From Aurantimonas coralicida_A (GTDB taxonomy: Bacteria > Pseudomonadota > Alphaproteobacteria > Rhizobiales > Rhizobiaceae): DNA of 64,000 nucleotides. The DNA lies in assembly GCF_036016755.1 (NCBI RefSeq), contig NZ_JAYXIH010000003.1, positions 1 to 64,000 on the forward strand, in the 5' to 3' direction. This document shows, piece by piece, positions 43,050-50,892 of the stretch. The translations under genes were made by a program, and so were the position numbers. The number at the start of each line of letters is the position of its first letter. Within the stretch, counting starts at the first letter, position 1. The notes under the pieces were generated by a model. The model saw nothing but the letters and a program-made list of their open reading frames with translations, was not told the origin of the DNA and did not search any database.

Positions 43050-44102
43050 CTATTGTCCCCATTGCGTCTGCGAACTCTCAACAGATGTTATTATTAGCGA
43101 GGAAGGAATTGAGACTCGTACCGCGCCGACCGTGATCTTTTCCCAGTTGCGCAACGTCTTCGACGCCAGCGTATCGAAGCGTCCGGCCAGCGCCGCGTCG
43201 TCGCGGCGAAGCGCCTTACCGATGACAGCGGCGACCAGCGCCTCGCTCGCCCGCGTCCCGCCGTCATCGATCTTCAGCGCAAAGCCAAGGCCGAGATCCG
43301 GCAGGGCGCCGCAGAAAACGCCCTCGGCCCCGGTCTTGGCGAACACCTGGCCGGGCGCGGCCTGCATCAGCTTCTCACAGGCGCGGCCAGTGCCGGACAT
43401 CTCCCAGGGCGCGGCCATGCAGGCCTCGATCAGCCGGCGTCCCGCCGCCGCGCGCTCCGGGGCAATGCCCTCACCGCTGACGAGCTTGGCGAAGCCATGC
43501 GCGAAACTTTTGAGCGGCGCGGCATAGGTCGGGATCGAGCAGCCATCGGTGCCACAAACATCGTCGCCAAGTTCAGTGCCGGTCAGATCCTCGATCGCGG
43601 CCTTCGCCCTTTGCTGCACCGGATGATCCGCCCGGACATAGCCACGCGGGTCCTCGCCCTGGTGCACCGCCGTGCAGAGAAATCCGGCATGCTTGCCCGA
43701 GCAATTATTGTGCAGCACCGTCGGCTCGCCGCCCCGCCGGGCGAGATCGAGCGCGACGGGCAGATCGAACGGCCAGTGGCAGCCGCATTCGAGTGCGCGG
43801 CCGTCGAGCCCGCCCTTTGCCAACATGGCGGCTGCAAGCGTCACATGCCCCTCTTCGCCGGAATGGGAGGCGCAGGCGAGCGAAAGTTCCCGGTCGCCGA
43901 AGCCGAATGCGTCTGCCGCGCCAGTCTCGATCAGCGGGATCGCCTGGAACACCTTGATCGCCGAGCGCGGAAACACCGGCCGCGCGATATCGCCGGCTGA
44001 GGCGACGACGGCCCCGGCGCCGTCGACCAACGCGAAGGCGCCGCGATGGACGCTCTCGACCAGATCGCCACGGGTCACTTCCACGAGAACGGGGTTTTCC
44101 AT
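43050..44102 (-). CDS. Asparaginase (Rhizobium etli type, asparaginase II family)
   Basis: A 350-residue protein from the ATG at 44102 (a GTG precedes it). It shows VTRGDLVESVHRGAFALVD, the Ser-x-x-Lys pair in FPRSAIKVFQAIP, CASHSGEEGHV, NNCSGKHAGFL and CGTDGCSIPTYAAPL, all typical of the thermolabile rhizobial asparaginase family, which is unrelated to E. coli AnsB. It hydrolyses asparagine to aspartate and ammonia. The last 20 residues (SIPSSLIITSVESSQTQWGQ) are Ser/Thr/Gln-rich and unlike the rest; they border the AT-rich island. Confidence 0.88.
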   Translation of the reverse strand: MENPVLVEVTRGDLVESVHRGAFALVDGAGAVVASAGDIARPVFPRSAIKVFQAIPLIETGAADAFGFGDRELSLACASHSGEEGHVTLAAAMLAKGGLDGRALECGCHWPFDLPVALDLARRGGEPTVLHNNCSGKHAGFLCTAVHQGEDPRGYVRADHPVQQRAKAAIEDLTGTELGDDVCGTDGCSIPTYAAPLKSFAHGFAKLVSGEGIAPERAAAGRRLIEACMAAPWEMSGTGRACEKLMQAAPGQVFAKTGAEGVFCGALPDLGLGFALKIDDGGTRASEALVAAVIGKALRRDDAALAGRFDTLASKTLRNWEKITVGAVRVSIPSSLIITSVESSQTQWGQ

Positions 44103-44180
44103 CACGCACCTTGGTCCTACAACTGCCTTGAAGTGGGCGCTCTAGCAGCCGTTCCGCTTTCCCGCCACCGTCAGGACCCG

Positions 44181-44927
44181 ATGCATCTGTTGAAATGGCT
44201 CTCCGTCGTCGTCGTGGCGGTCTATCTCCTGCCCACAGCGCTCGCCGCGCTTCTCTGGTGGACGAGCGAACGTCCCCTCTCCTGGCGCCAGGCCGACTGG
44301 AGTTCGGCGTCGCTCCTCCCGATAGCCAGCACCAACGGGGACGCGGCGCTCTACATTCTCGCCGCGCGCACCGGCGGCCTCAAGGGCGCGCTGGCCGATC
44401 ACTCATGGATCGTCATCAAGGACAAGGGCGCGAGCGCTTACGAGCGTTGGGACAAGGTCGGCTGGGGGACACCGGTTCGGCGCAACAGCCAGCCTGCCGA
44501 CGGGCGCTGGTATTCGAACGATCCCCGGGTCGTCGTCGGGATCACCGGCGCGCGGGCCGAAGCCTTGATCCCCAAGGTGCGCGCTGTGATCGCCGCCTAC
44601 CCTTATGCCGAGCGTGGCGGCTACGCCCTCTTTCCCGGCCCGAACTCCAATACCTTCGTCGCCCATGTCATGCGCGCCGTCCCCGGCATCGACGCGACGC
44701 TACCGGCGGCGGCGGTCGGCCGCGACTACCCGTCCGAGGGGCGCTTCCTCTCGATCGACCCCGACCGCCAGGAACTGCGCCTGTCGCTCTGGGGCTATGC
44801 CGGCATCGTCGCAGGCTGGAAATCGGGGCTGGAGGTGAATTTCCTCGGCCTCGTCGCCGGCATCGATCCGTGGCGGCTGGCGGTCAAAGTGCCGGCCTTC
44901 GGGACCTATGCGCTGCTGGGGGCGTGA
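44181..44927 (+). CDS. DUF3750 domain protein
   Basis: A 248-residue protein from the ATG at 44181 (AGGA five bases upstream). One N-terminal membrane helix is followed by ERPLSWRQADWSSASLLP, AARTGGLKGALADHSWIVIK and FPGPNSNTFVAHVMRAVPG, which closely match DUF3750. The family is unstudied; the conserved His and the PGPNSNTF loop look like a possible active site facing the periplasm. Divergent from the asparaginase gene. Confidence 0.9.
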   Translation: MHLLKWLSVVVVAVYLLPTALAALLWWTSERPLSWRQADWSSASLLPIASTNGDAALYILAARTGGLKGALADHSWIVIKDKGASAYERWDKVGWGTPVRRNSQPADGRWYSNDPRVVVGITGARAEALIPKVRAVIAAYPYAERGGYALFPGPNSNTFVAHVMRAVPGIDATLPAAAVGRDYPSEGRFLSIDPDRQELRLSLWGYAGIVAGWKSGLEVNFLGLVAGIDPWRLAVKVPAFGTYALLGA

Positions 44928-44995
44928 TTATTTGCACCGTCGACTGTCAGAAAGCGATGATCTGCATTGGCAATCGCATGATCATTTGAGACTAT

Positions 44996-45024
44996 TTGAC
45001 AAGTGACAATTGTCGGCGCACACT
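44996..45024 (+). promoter_or_regulatory. Promoter and palindromic operator candidate of higBA
   Basis: TTGACA (44996-45001), 17 bases, then CACACT (45019-45024) make a plausible promoter. The spacer contains the perfect 10-base palindrome GACAATTGTC (45005-45014), with a further GACAA at 44998-45002. HigA antitoxins normally bind such sites and repress their own operon. Confidence 0.5.
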
Positions 45025-45040
45025 GCCGACCCATGCACGG

Positions 45041-45322
45041 ATGATTGCCAGCTTTCGACACAAAGGACTCCGACGCTTTTACGAGACCGGCGATGCGCGC
45101 GGCGTTCAGGCCGATCAGGTCAGACGCATTCGCCGCGTCCTGTTCGCGCTTGATCATGCCACCTCGCCGGAAACCTTCGAAGGTCTGCCGGGAATGCGTC
45201 TGCATCCTCTCAAGGGCCAGCTTGCCGGATTTTGGAGCGTGAGCGTGTCCGGCAATTGGCGGATCGTGTTTCGGTTCGACGACAGCCGGCCCGTCGATCT
45301 CGATTATCTGGATTACCACTGA
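45041..45322 (+). CDS. higB: HigB-type toxin (RelE superfamily)
   Basis: A 93-residue protein from the ATG at 45041. SFRHKGLRRFYETGDARGV at the start and LKGQLAGFWSVSVSGNWRIV and FDDSRPVDLDYLDYH near the end are the hallmark of HigB mRNA interferases, which cut mRNA at the ribosome. The toxin precedes the antitoxin, as usual for higBA. It sits 18 bases before higA. Confidence 0.94.
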   Translation: MIASFRHKGLRRFYETGDARGVQADQVRRIRRVLFALDHATSPETFEGLPGMRLHPLKGQLAGFWSVSVSGNWRIVFRFDDSRPVDLDYLDYH

Positions 45323-45340
45323 CGACTGGAGAAACTGACC

Positions 45341-45634
45341 TTGCCCCTCTACGACCCGCCCCACCCCGGCGAAATGGTGCGCGAGGAGTGCCTTGCGCCG
45401 CTCGGCCTGAGCGTCACGGAGGCTGCCCGCGTGCTCGGCGTCACTCGGCAGGCGTTGAATAACGTCGTCAACGAGAAAGCCGGGATCAGCCCTGAAATGG
45501 CGATCCGGCTCGAAAAGGCGTTTGGAGGCGAGGCCGATTTCTGGTTGCGGCTGCAAACCGCGTTCGATCTGGCGCAGGCCCGGCGACGGGAAGGCAGCAT
45601 TGCCGTCGACCGCTATGTCCCGGAAAGCGCATAG
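45341..45634 (+). CDS. higA: HigA-type antitoxin (XRE family)
   Basis: A 97-residue helix-turn-helix protein: PPHPGEMVREECLAPLGLSV, then VTRQALNNVVNEKAGISPEMAIRLEK split by the recognition helix, and ADFWLRLQTAFDLAQARR. It begins with TTG at 45341, nine bases after GGAG; no ATG fits the family start. It neutralises HigB and probably represses the operon. Confidence 0.94.
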   Translation: MPLYDPPHPGEMVREECLAPLGLSVTEAARVLGVTRQALNNVVNEKAGISPEMAIRLEKAFGGEADFWLRLQTAFDLAQARRREGSIAVDRYVPESA

Positions 45635-45703
45635 CCGATTCAGCCGCGCCTTACGGAAGGCTTCCGGGCGTTTCCAACCATCTGCCTCGTCAAACGCCCA
45701 TCT

Positions 45704-46762
45704 TCATTCCTCCCTTAGCGACAGCTGCCCGAGCAAGTCCTCCGCCGTCCGCGTCGCCGCCCCCGCGGCCAGGGCCATCTGCGGCAACAGCATCCATTCC
45801 AGCGTCCAGGCCGCGCCGGAGCGCTCGTTCTCATGCACCAACGCATGGTGCAGGCCGGAGACCAGCGTCGCGTTGAAGCGCGCCAGCGTCACCAAAACCT
45901 CCGCGCCGACCGGGTTCAGCTTGTGCGGCATCACCGACGAGCCGCCGCCGCCGGAAAGCGTCAGTTTCCCGACCTCGCTCTGCAGCGCCAGCGCCGCATC
46001 CTGCCCGAACTTGCCGAGCGCGCCGGTGATCAGCGACAGCCAGTGACCGAACTCGGCGATTCCGTCGCGTTCCGAATGCAGCGAAGCTGCGGCTGGCCAG
46101 AGGCCGAGCGCGTCCGCCACCCGCTGGACGATCGCCTCGCCCTTGTCGCCGAAATCCGCGCGGTCGCCGACGGCGCCGCCGAGCCGCAGGGCAAAGGCGC
46201 GCGGCGCGATCTCCTCGCGGCGAAGGCGACAGCGCACCAGCGGATCGGCCCAGGAGGCGAGCTTGCGCGAAAAAGGCGTCGGCCGCGCCGCCTGCATTCG
46301 GGTGTGCGCCATCACCTCGCGGTCGCCGGCCTCGATCCCCCATTGCGCGAAGGCATCGACCAGTGCTTCCAGCCGCCGGTCGAGCACCAACGACACCGCT
46401 TGCATGCGCATCGCCATCGCCGCGTCGATCGCATCCTGACTGGTCGCGCCCTTGTGCAAGCCGGCGGCAGCGGCCGGGTCGAGCCCGGCGCGCAATTGCT
46501 GAAGCAACGCGGGTACGACGACGCCATCCCGCGCCGTTCCCACGGCAAGGGCCGCGAGGTCGGGGGTGAATTCGTGTGTCCAGGCGCGAATCGCGGTGAC
46601 CGCTGCCGGCGCGATCAATCCCTCCGCCGCCTCGGCCTCGGCGAGCGCGACCTCGAAGGCCAGCATCGCCTCGAGCTCCGCCGCCGCGGTGAAATAGGAA
46701 TCGAGTTCCTCGTCGCCGAGCAGCGCGCCCAGAAACGAATGGGAGAAGACCGAGGCCGTCAC
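45704..46762 (-). CDS. pcaB: 3-carboxy-cis,cis-muconate cycloisomerase
   Basis: A 352-residue member of the fumarase/aspartase superfamily starting at GTG 46762, which overlaps the pcaD stop (GTGA). Motifs: HKGATSQDAIDAAMAM, MAHTRMQAARPTPF and the signature GGSSVMPHKLNP. It is shorter than some homologues at the C-terminus. It converts 3-carboxymuconate to 4-carboxymuconolactone in protocatechuate breakdown. pcaGH and pcaC are not in the window. Confidence 0.9.
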   Translation of the reverse strand: MTASVFSHSFLGALLGDEELDSYFTAAAELEAMLAFEVALAEAEAAEGLIAPAAVTAIRAWTHEFTPDLAALAVGTARDGVVVPALLQQLRAGLDPAAAAGLHKGATSQDAIDAAMAMRMQAVSLVLDRRLEALVDAFAQWGIEAGDREVMAHTRMQAARPTPFSRKLASWADPLVRCRLRREEIAPRAFALRLGGAVGDRADFGDKGEAIVQRVADALGLWPAAASLHSERDGIAEFGHWLSLITGALGKFGQDAALALQSEVGKLTLSGGGGSSVMPHKLNPVGAEVLVTLARFNATLVSGLHHALVHENERSGAAWTLEWMLLPQMALAAGAATRTAEDLLGQLSLREE

Positions 46763-47565
46763 CGGCCGGTCGCCGTGCTGAATACTTCCGCGGCAAAATC
46801 CGCGATCAGACCCGCCGTAACCTCCGGCTGCTCGATGCAGGGCAGATGACCGGCGTCCTTGACGATCTCGAAGCGCGAACCGGCAATCAGATCGGCGGTC
46901 GAGCGCATCAGATCCGGCGGGGTCGAGCCGTCCTGATCGCCGACGACGCACAGCACCGGCAGATCGATCTTCGCCGTCGCCTCAGTGTAATCGGCGTCAC
47001 GCAATGCGGCGCTGCTGCCGAGATAGCCGGGCAGCGGAGTGCGCAAAAGCATGTTCGAATAGCCGACGAAATCGGGATTGGGCGGGCGGCGGAATTGCGG
47101 CGTAAACCAGCGCTCGAGGATCTGTTCGGAAATCGACCCGATTCCGTCCTTCTCGATCGCGGCGATGCGTTGGTCCCACAGTTCGGTCGTGCCGATTCGG
47201 TGCGCCGTATCCATCAGCACCAGTCCCTTGGCAAGAAGGGGATGGCGATGGGCAAGGCCTTGCGCGATCATGCCGCCGATCGACAGGCCGATGACGAGCG
47301 GGTTCGTCACGCCGAGATGGTCGATCAGGCCTTTCAGGTCGTCGACATGGGTGTCCATGGCGTAGGGCGCGGGCGTCGCCTCCGACAGGCCATGGCCGCG
47401 CTTGTCGTAGCGCACGATCTGACACGCGCCGGCGATGCGCTCGACCACAGCGTCCCAGATCCGGAAATCGGTGCCCAGCGAGTTGGCGAAGACCAGCGTC
47501 GGCCCGTCCGCGTTTCCCTCGACCCGATGGTGGATGACGATGCCGTTGACGCGCTGAAATGGCAT
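46759..47565 (-). CDS. pcaD: 3-oxoadipate enol-lactonase
   Basis: A 268-residue alpha/beta hydrolase from the ATG at 47565 with GAGGA upstream. It has the oxyanion segment FANSLGTDFRIWD, RYDKRGHGLS, the nucleophile in VIGLSIGGMIAQ, the Asp in VVGDQDGSTPP and the His in KDAGHLPCIEQP. It opens beta-ketoadipate enol-lactone in the protocatechuate branch. The frame remains open far upstream of this start, across the opposite-strand kinase gene, but that part is not protein-like. Confidence 0.92.
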   Translation of the reverse strand: MPFQRVNGIVIHHRVEGNADGPTLVFANSLGTDFRIWDAVVERIAGACQIVRYDKRGHGLSEATPAPYAMDTHVDDLKGLIDHLGVTNPLVIGLSIGGMIAQGLAHRHPLLAKGLVLMDTAHRIGTTELWDQRIAAIEKDGIGSISEQILERWFTPQFRRPPNPDFVGYSNMLLRTPLPGYLGSSAALRDADYTEATAKIDLPVLCVVGDQDGSTPPDLMRSTADLIAGSRFEIVKDAGHLPCIEQPEVTAGLIADFAAEVFSTATGR

Positions 47566-47733
47566 GGATGCGGTTTCCTCCCCGATTGGACGCCGTCGAT
47601 CATAGGCGTCAGCGCGCGCTATGAAAGGGTCGCGGTAGCTTTGTGCAAAGTGCGGCGCCATCTTCCCCGCTTCGGCCTTTCCTGATAGCGGCATTTGAAA
47701 CCGAACGCTGGATATGGTCCGGGAGATTTCGCC

Positions 47734-48684
47734 ATGTTTCTCAGTTGCGGCGACGCGCTGTTCGATCTGTTCGCCGAACCCGACGCGGATGTGGCGAAGA
47801 TCGCCCTGTCCGGACGGGTCGGCGGTTCGCCGCTGAACGTCGCGCTGGGCCTGGCGCGCCTCGGCCATCCGGCCGGCTTCTTCACCAAGGTCTCGAGCGA
47901 TCTCTTCGGAACGCGCATCCGCAGCTTCATGGCGCGCGAAAATATCGACCAGCGCTTCCTCATTCCGACCGACAGGAACACGACGCTGGCGATGGTCTCG
48001 CTCGGCGCCGACGGCTCGCCGGCCTATATCTTCTATATCGACGGCACCGCCGACCGCTCGATCGAGCCCGCCGAAGTGCCGGCGACGTTTCCCGAGGCGC
48101 TCGAGGCGATCCATCTGGCGTCCTACTCCACCGTGACCGATCCGACCGCCTCGGCGCTGGCCCATCTCGTGCGGCAGGAATCGGCCCGGCGGTTCATCTC
48201 CTACGATCCCAATATTCGCGCCTCGATCGAACCCGATCTCGACATCTGGCGGCAAAAAGTCGCCGAACTGGTGCCTTTCGCGGCCTTGGTGAAGGCGAGC
48301 GAAGAAGACCTCGATCTCCTCTATCCCGGTCGGGCTCTCGATGCCGTGATCGACGATTGGGTTGCCGCGGGCGCGGAGATGGCCGTGGTGACGCGCGGCG
48401 AGCGCGGCGCGATCGCCGCGACAAGCTCGGGCGTCAAAGCCTCGGTCGGCGGACGACAGATCATCGTTGCCGACACGGTCGGCGCCGGCGACACGTTTCA
48501 GGCGGCGCTCCTGGCCGGCCTGAAGGAACGCGGTCAACTCTCTCGCGCGGCGCTCAAGGCCGCCGACCAAGCCGGCATCGAGGAATTGCTGAGCTTCGCC
48601 GTCGACGCCGCCGCAGTGACCTGCTCGCGCCGCGGCGCCGACCTGCCGCGGCGCGCCGATCTGGATCTTCCGCCGCTCGCCTGA
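47734..48684 (+). CDS. PfkB-family sugar kinase (fructokinase-like)
   Basis: A 316-residue ribokinase-fold kinase from the ATG at 47734, with GGGAG eight bases upstream. The N-terminal signature GRVGGSPLNVALGLARLG, the C-terminal DTVGAGDTFQAALLAG with the catalytic Asp, and DPNIRASIEPD fit PfkB kinases, closest in feel to fructokinases. It should phosphorylate a free sugar with ATP in the cytoplasm; the substrate is unknown and no sugar transporter is adjacent. Confidence 0.88.
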   Translation: MFLSCGDALFDLFAEPDADVAKIALSGRVGGSPLNVALGLARLGHPAGFFTKVSSDLFGTRIRSFMARENIDQRFLIPTDRNTTLAMVSLGADGSPAYIFYIDGTADRSIEPAEVPATFPEALEAIHLASYSTVTDPTASALAHLVRQESARRFISYDPNIRASIEPDLDIWRQKVAELVPFAALVKASEEDLDLLYPGRALDAVIDDWVAAGAEMAVVTRGERGAIAATSSGVKASVGGRQIIVADTVGAGDTFQAALLAGLKERGQLSRAALKAADQAGIEELLSFAVDAAAVTCSRRGADLPRRADLDLPPLA

Positions 48685-48731
48685 AAGCGTTTCTCGCGCG
48701 GCCTCAACTTTCAAGGCAGTTCTCGGAAACC

Positions 48732-48768
48732 AAAAAAGCCCGCCGGATCGCATGATCCGACGGGCTTT
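48732..48768 (-). terminator. Shared terminator between the sugar kinase and the outer-membrane protein genes
   Basis: AAAGCCCGCCGGATC and GATCCGACGGGCTTT (48735-48749, 48754-48768) form a 15-bp stem with one mismatch and a four-base loop. It has six T on the minus strand but only three on the plus strand, so it serves chiefly the outer-membrane protein gene and secondarily the kinase. Confidence 0.85.
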
Positions 48769-48815
48769 AGTCTGAAAGCCGGACGCTTGACGCGCCCGAC
48801 CGACGGCAGAACGCC

Positions 48816-49601
48816 TTAGTTGAAGCGATAGGACGCCTTCGCCCAGATCGTGTGGAAGTCGAGATCGTTGTCGTTCGACTCCGAGGTGAAGTTCACCGTG
48901 TTGGTACCGTTGGTCCCGGTGATCGTCTGATCGTTCGAGCCGAGATTGGTGTAGAGGTACTCGACGCCGAACGAGATGTTCTGGGTGGCCATCACGTCGA
49001 CACCGCCGCCGACCGCATAACCGACATCCGCGTCGTCGCCATCCTGCGTAAACGTATAGCCGGTGAAGGCGCCGCCGCTCGGCGCAGTCATCGTATTGTC
49101 GACGCCGGCATAGGCGAGACCGCCCGTACCATAGAGCAGGACGCTGTCCATGGCGTAGCCGAGACGAGCGCGAACCGTACCGAGATAGTTGATCTCGCTA
49201 TTGGACGTGAAGGTCGAGCCGCCCGGCGTGGTGTAGGACCGGTTGGTCTCCGCATCGATGTAGTTGATGTCGGCGACCGCGCCGATGACGAAGTTGTTCG
49301 GCATCTGGTAGTCGTAGCCGATATGCGCGCCGCCGATGAAGCCGGCGTTGTTATCGTCACCGTTAAAGGTGCCGTTGCCGAAAACACCGGTGTTGTTGGT
49401 GTCGAAGCGCGCGCCATCGTCATCGCCACTGAAGGCGACGCCAGCCTGGCCACCGATGTAGAGGCCGGTCCACGTGCTAGTCGTAGCGACCTGCTCGATC
49501 ATCATCGGTGCCGGCGCAGGGGCTTCCTCATAGACCGGGTCGGCGGCGAGCGCCGGGGTGACGAACGCCGTCGAGGCGAGAAGCAATGCAAAGCGTTTCA
49601 T
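48816..49601 (-). CDS. Outer-membrane beta-barrel protein (Omp25/Omp31-like)
   Basis: A 261-residue exported protein. The signal peptide is KRFALLLASTAFVTPALAA. A short Pro-rich linker leads to TWTGLYIGGQAGVAFSG, alternating hydrophobic strands (IGYDYQMPNNFVIGAVADIN, GTGGLAYAGV, ISFGVEYLYTNLG) and the terminal aromatic WAKASYRFN needed for barrel assembly. Asn, Asp and Gly-rich loops are probably surface-exposed. Related to the abundant Omp25/31 proteins of Brucella and relatives. The leader contains two hairpins. Confidence 0.9.
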   Translation of the reverse strand: MKRFALLLASTAFVTPALAADPVYEEAPAPAPMMIEQVATTSTWTGLYIGGQAGVAFSGDDDGARFDTNNTGVFGNGTFNGDDNNAGFIGGAHIGYDYQMPNNFVIGAVADINYIDAETNRSYTTPGGSTFTSNSEINYLGTVRARLGYAMDSVLLYGTGGLAYAGVDNTMTAPSGGAFTGYTFTQDGDDADVGYAVGGGVDVMATQNISFGVEYLYTNLGSNDQTITGTNGTNTVNFTSESNDNDLDFHTIWAKASYRFN

Positions 49602-49642
49602 AACTGTACTCCATTCTGTCGCAGTCGCGACTCTCTTCCCGA

Positions 49643-49693
49643 CGCCACGTCCGCGTGGCGCCCGGATTTCCCGACCCGGCTGGCGGGTTCGGG
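49643..49693 (-). promoter_or_regulatory. Two hairpins in the 5' leader of the outer-membrane protein gene
   Basis: CGCCACG/CGTGGCG with a four-base loop (49643-49660) and CCCGACCCG/CGGGTTCGGG with a one-base bulge (49670-49693) stand in tandem 40-90 bases upstream of the start codon. They would lie in the mRNA leader if transcription starts further up, and could stabilise the message or take part in control by small RNAs. Confidence 0.35.
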
Positions 49694-50337
49694 AGTTGAT
49701 ATGGTCCGTCTCCGTGCCGGAAAAATGGCAGGAATAGGTTCTCCTCCGTCGTGTTGCCGATCCGCAACGCGAATTCCGATCGGGCCCGACGTCGTGAATT
49801 ATTCGTAACCTTCGGTCGTTGATTTCCTCTTAAAATCGATGGTTTACGCCAAGTTCGGCCTGACCTGGGGCGCTTAACAAACATGGCAAAGTTGTGTCGG
49901 ATAGAATTCCTAGCGAATAGACGCGCGGGTTACCCGAAGGAAATCGAATTGCGCCTTGTCACGATCTGAAGCCCCGAATGCCGACGTATGAATCCCTCGT
50001 CAGTCCGCTCGCATCGCGCAATGGCAGCAGCCGAAAAATTCCATTTATACTGACAGACGGCGCGGACCGGGCGTGTTGCAATCCTTCGCAACGACGATGA
50101 ATATTGAATTCTGCGGAGAAAGAACGCTGCGGCCCCGCCTCACCCGATATATAATTCATCCCGTCAACCCGCGTTAATTACGGCTCACATTTGCGTTAGC
50201 CGCGCGTGATCACCGCCGGCCCCGAAACCGCACGCACCGCCGCGGCCACACAAGCGCCGCCCCTTTCAAATGATTGCTATTGTGCGGCGCGCCTTTATAT
50301 TCCCGCTAAGAAGAGCACAGCACTGCATGGAGGACTT
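49694..50337. other. Long divergent intergenic region, no gene seen
   Basis: Separates the outer-membrane protein gene (minus) from the cytochrome c gene (plus). It is more AT-rich than its surroundings and has many stop codons in all frames. It must hold both promoters; no convincing open frame, RNA gene or repeat was recognised. Confidence 0.5.
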
Positions 50338-50781
50338 ATGCGTAATCTGATTTTGGCCGCTGGCACGATCTTGACGCTGACCATGGCGTCGGGAGCGACG
50401 GCCCAGACCGTCGGCGACGCGGACGCCGGCAAGAAGGTCTTCAACAAATGCCGAGCGTGTCACGCCGTCGGTGAAGGCGCCAAAAACAAGATCGGCCCGG
50501 AACTCAACAGCTTGGTCGGTGAAAAGCCTGGGGCAGTCGAGGGTTACAGTTTTTCGCCCGCCTTCCAGGAATGGGCAGCTGACAAGCCCGTGTGGAATGA
50601 AGCGCTGCTGACAGAGTGGCTCAGCGACCCCCGCGCTGTCGTGAAGGGCACCAAGATGGCCTTTCCCGGGCTGAAGAAGCCGGAAGATCTGACCAACGTT
50701 ATCGCCTATCTCGCCGGCTTCGACGAAGAGGGCAAGGACCGCGATCCGGCCGAAGCGCTCGCTGCTGCGGCCGCGCAATAG
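50338..50781 (+). CDS. Soluble cytochrome c (class I, c2-like)
   Basis: A 147-residue periplasmic protein from the ATG at 50338 (GGAGG upstream). A signal peptide ends at ATAQ, the haem motif CRACH follows at about residue 38, and the axial Met is in GTKMAFPG (about 104). The order and the phrase KIGPELNSLVGEKPG are typical of mitochondrial-like cytochromes c and c2. The tail is Ala-rich. It shuttles electrons between the bc1 complex or dehydrogenases and terminal oxidases. Confidence 0.93.
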   Translation: MRNLILAAGTILTLTMASGATAQTVGDADAGKKVFNKCRACHAVGEGAKNKIGPELNSLVGEKPGAVEGYSFSPAFQEWAADKPVWNEALLTEWLSDPRAVVKGTKMAFPGLKKPEDLTNVIAYLAGFDEEGKDRDPAEALAAAAAQ

Positions 50782-50815
50782 GCTTTCGACGCCATTCTCG
50801 CACCAATCGAATATG

Positions 50816-50837
50816 ACGGCCGCCCAAGGGCGGCCGT
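50816..50837 (+). terminator. Hairpin after the cytochrome c gene
   Basis: A perfect 10-bp stem ACGGCCGCCC/GGGCGGCCGT with a two-base AA loop, 35 bases after the stop. The following sequence TGTCGTTTC is only moderately T-rich. It may act for both strands, since the aldolase gene converges on it. Confidence 0.6.
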
Positions 50838-50892
50838 TGTCGTTTCAACCCGGCGTCCGCTCTACGCCGGGCCGAAGCGTTGTCGCCATCGA

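Noticed and set aside
47566..48753. Minus-strand frame continuing upstream of pcaD
   Set aside because: It is the complement of the PfkB kinase gene; the pcaD start at 47565 has its own binding site and matches the family start.
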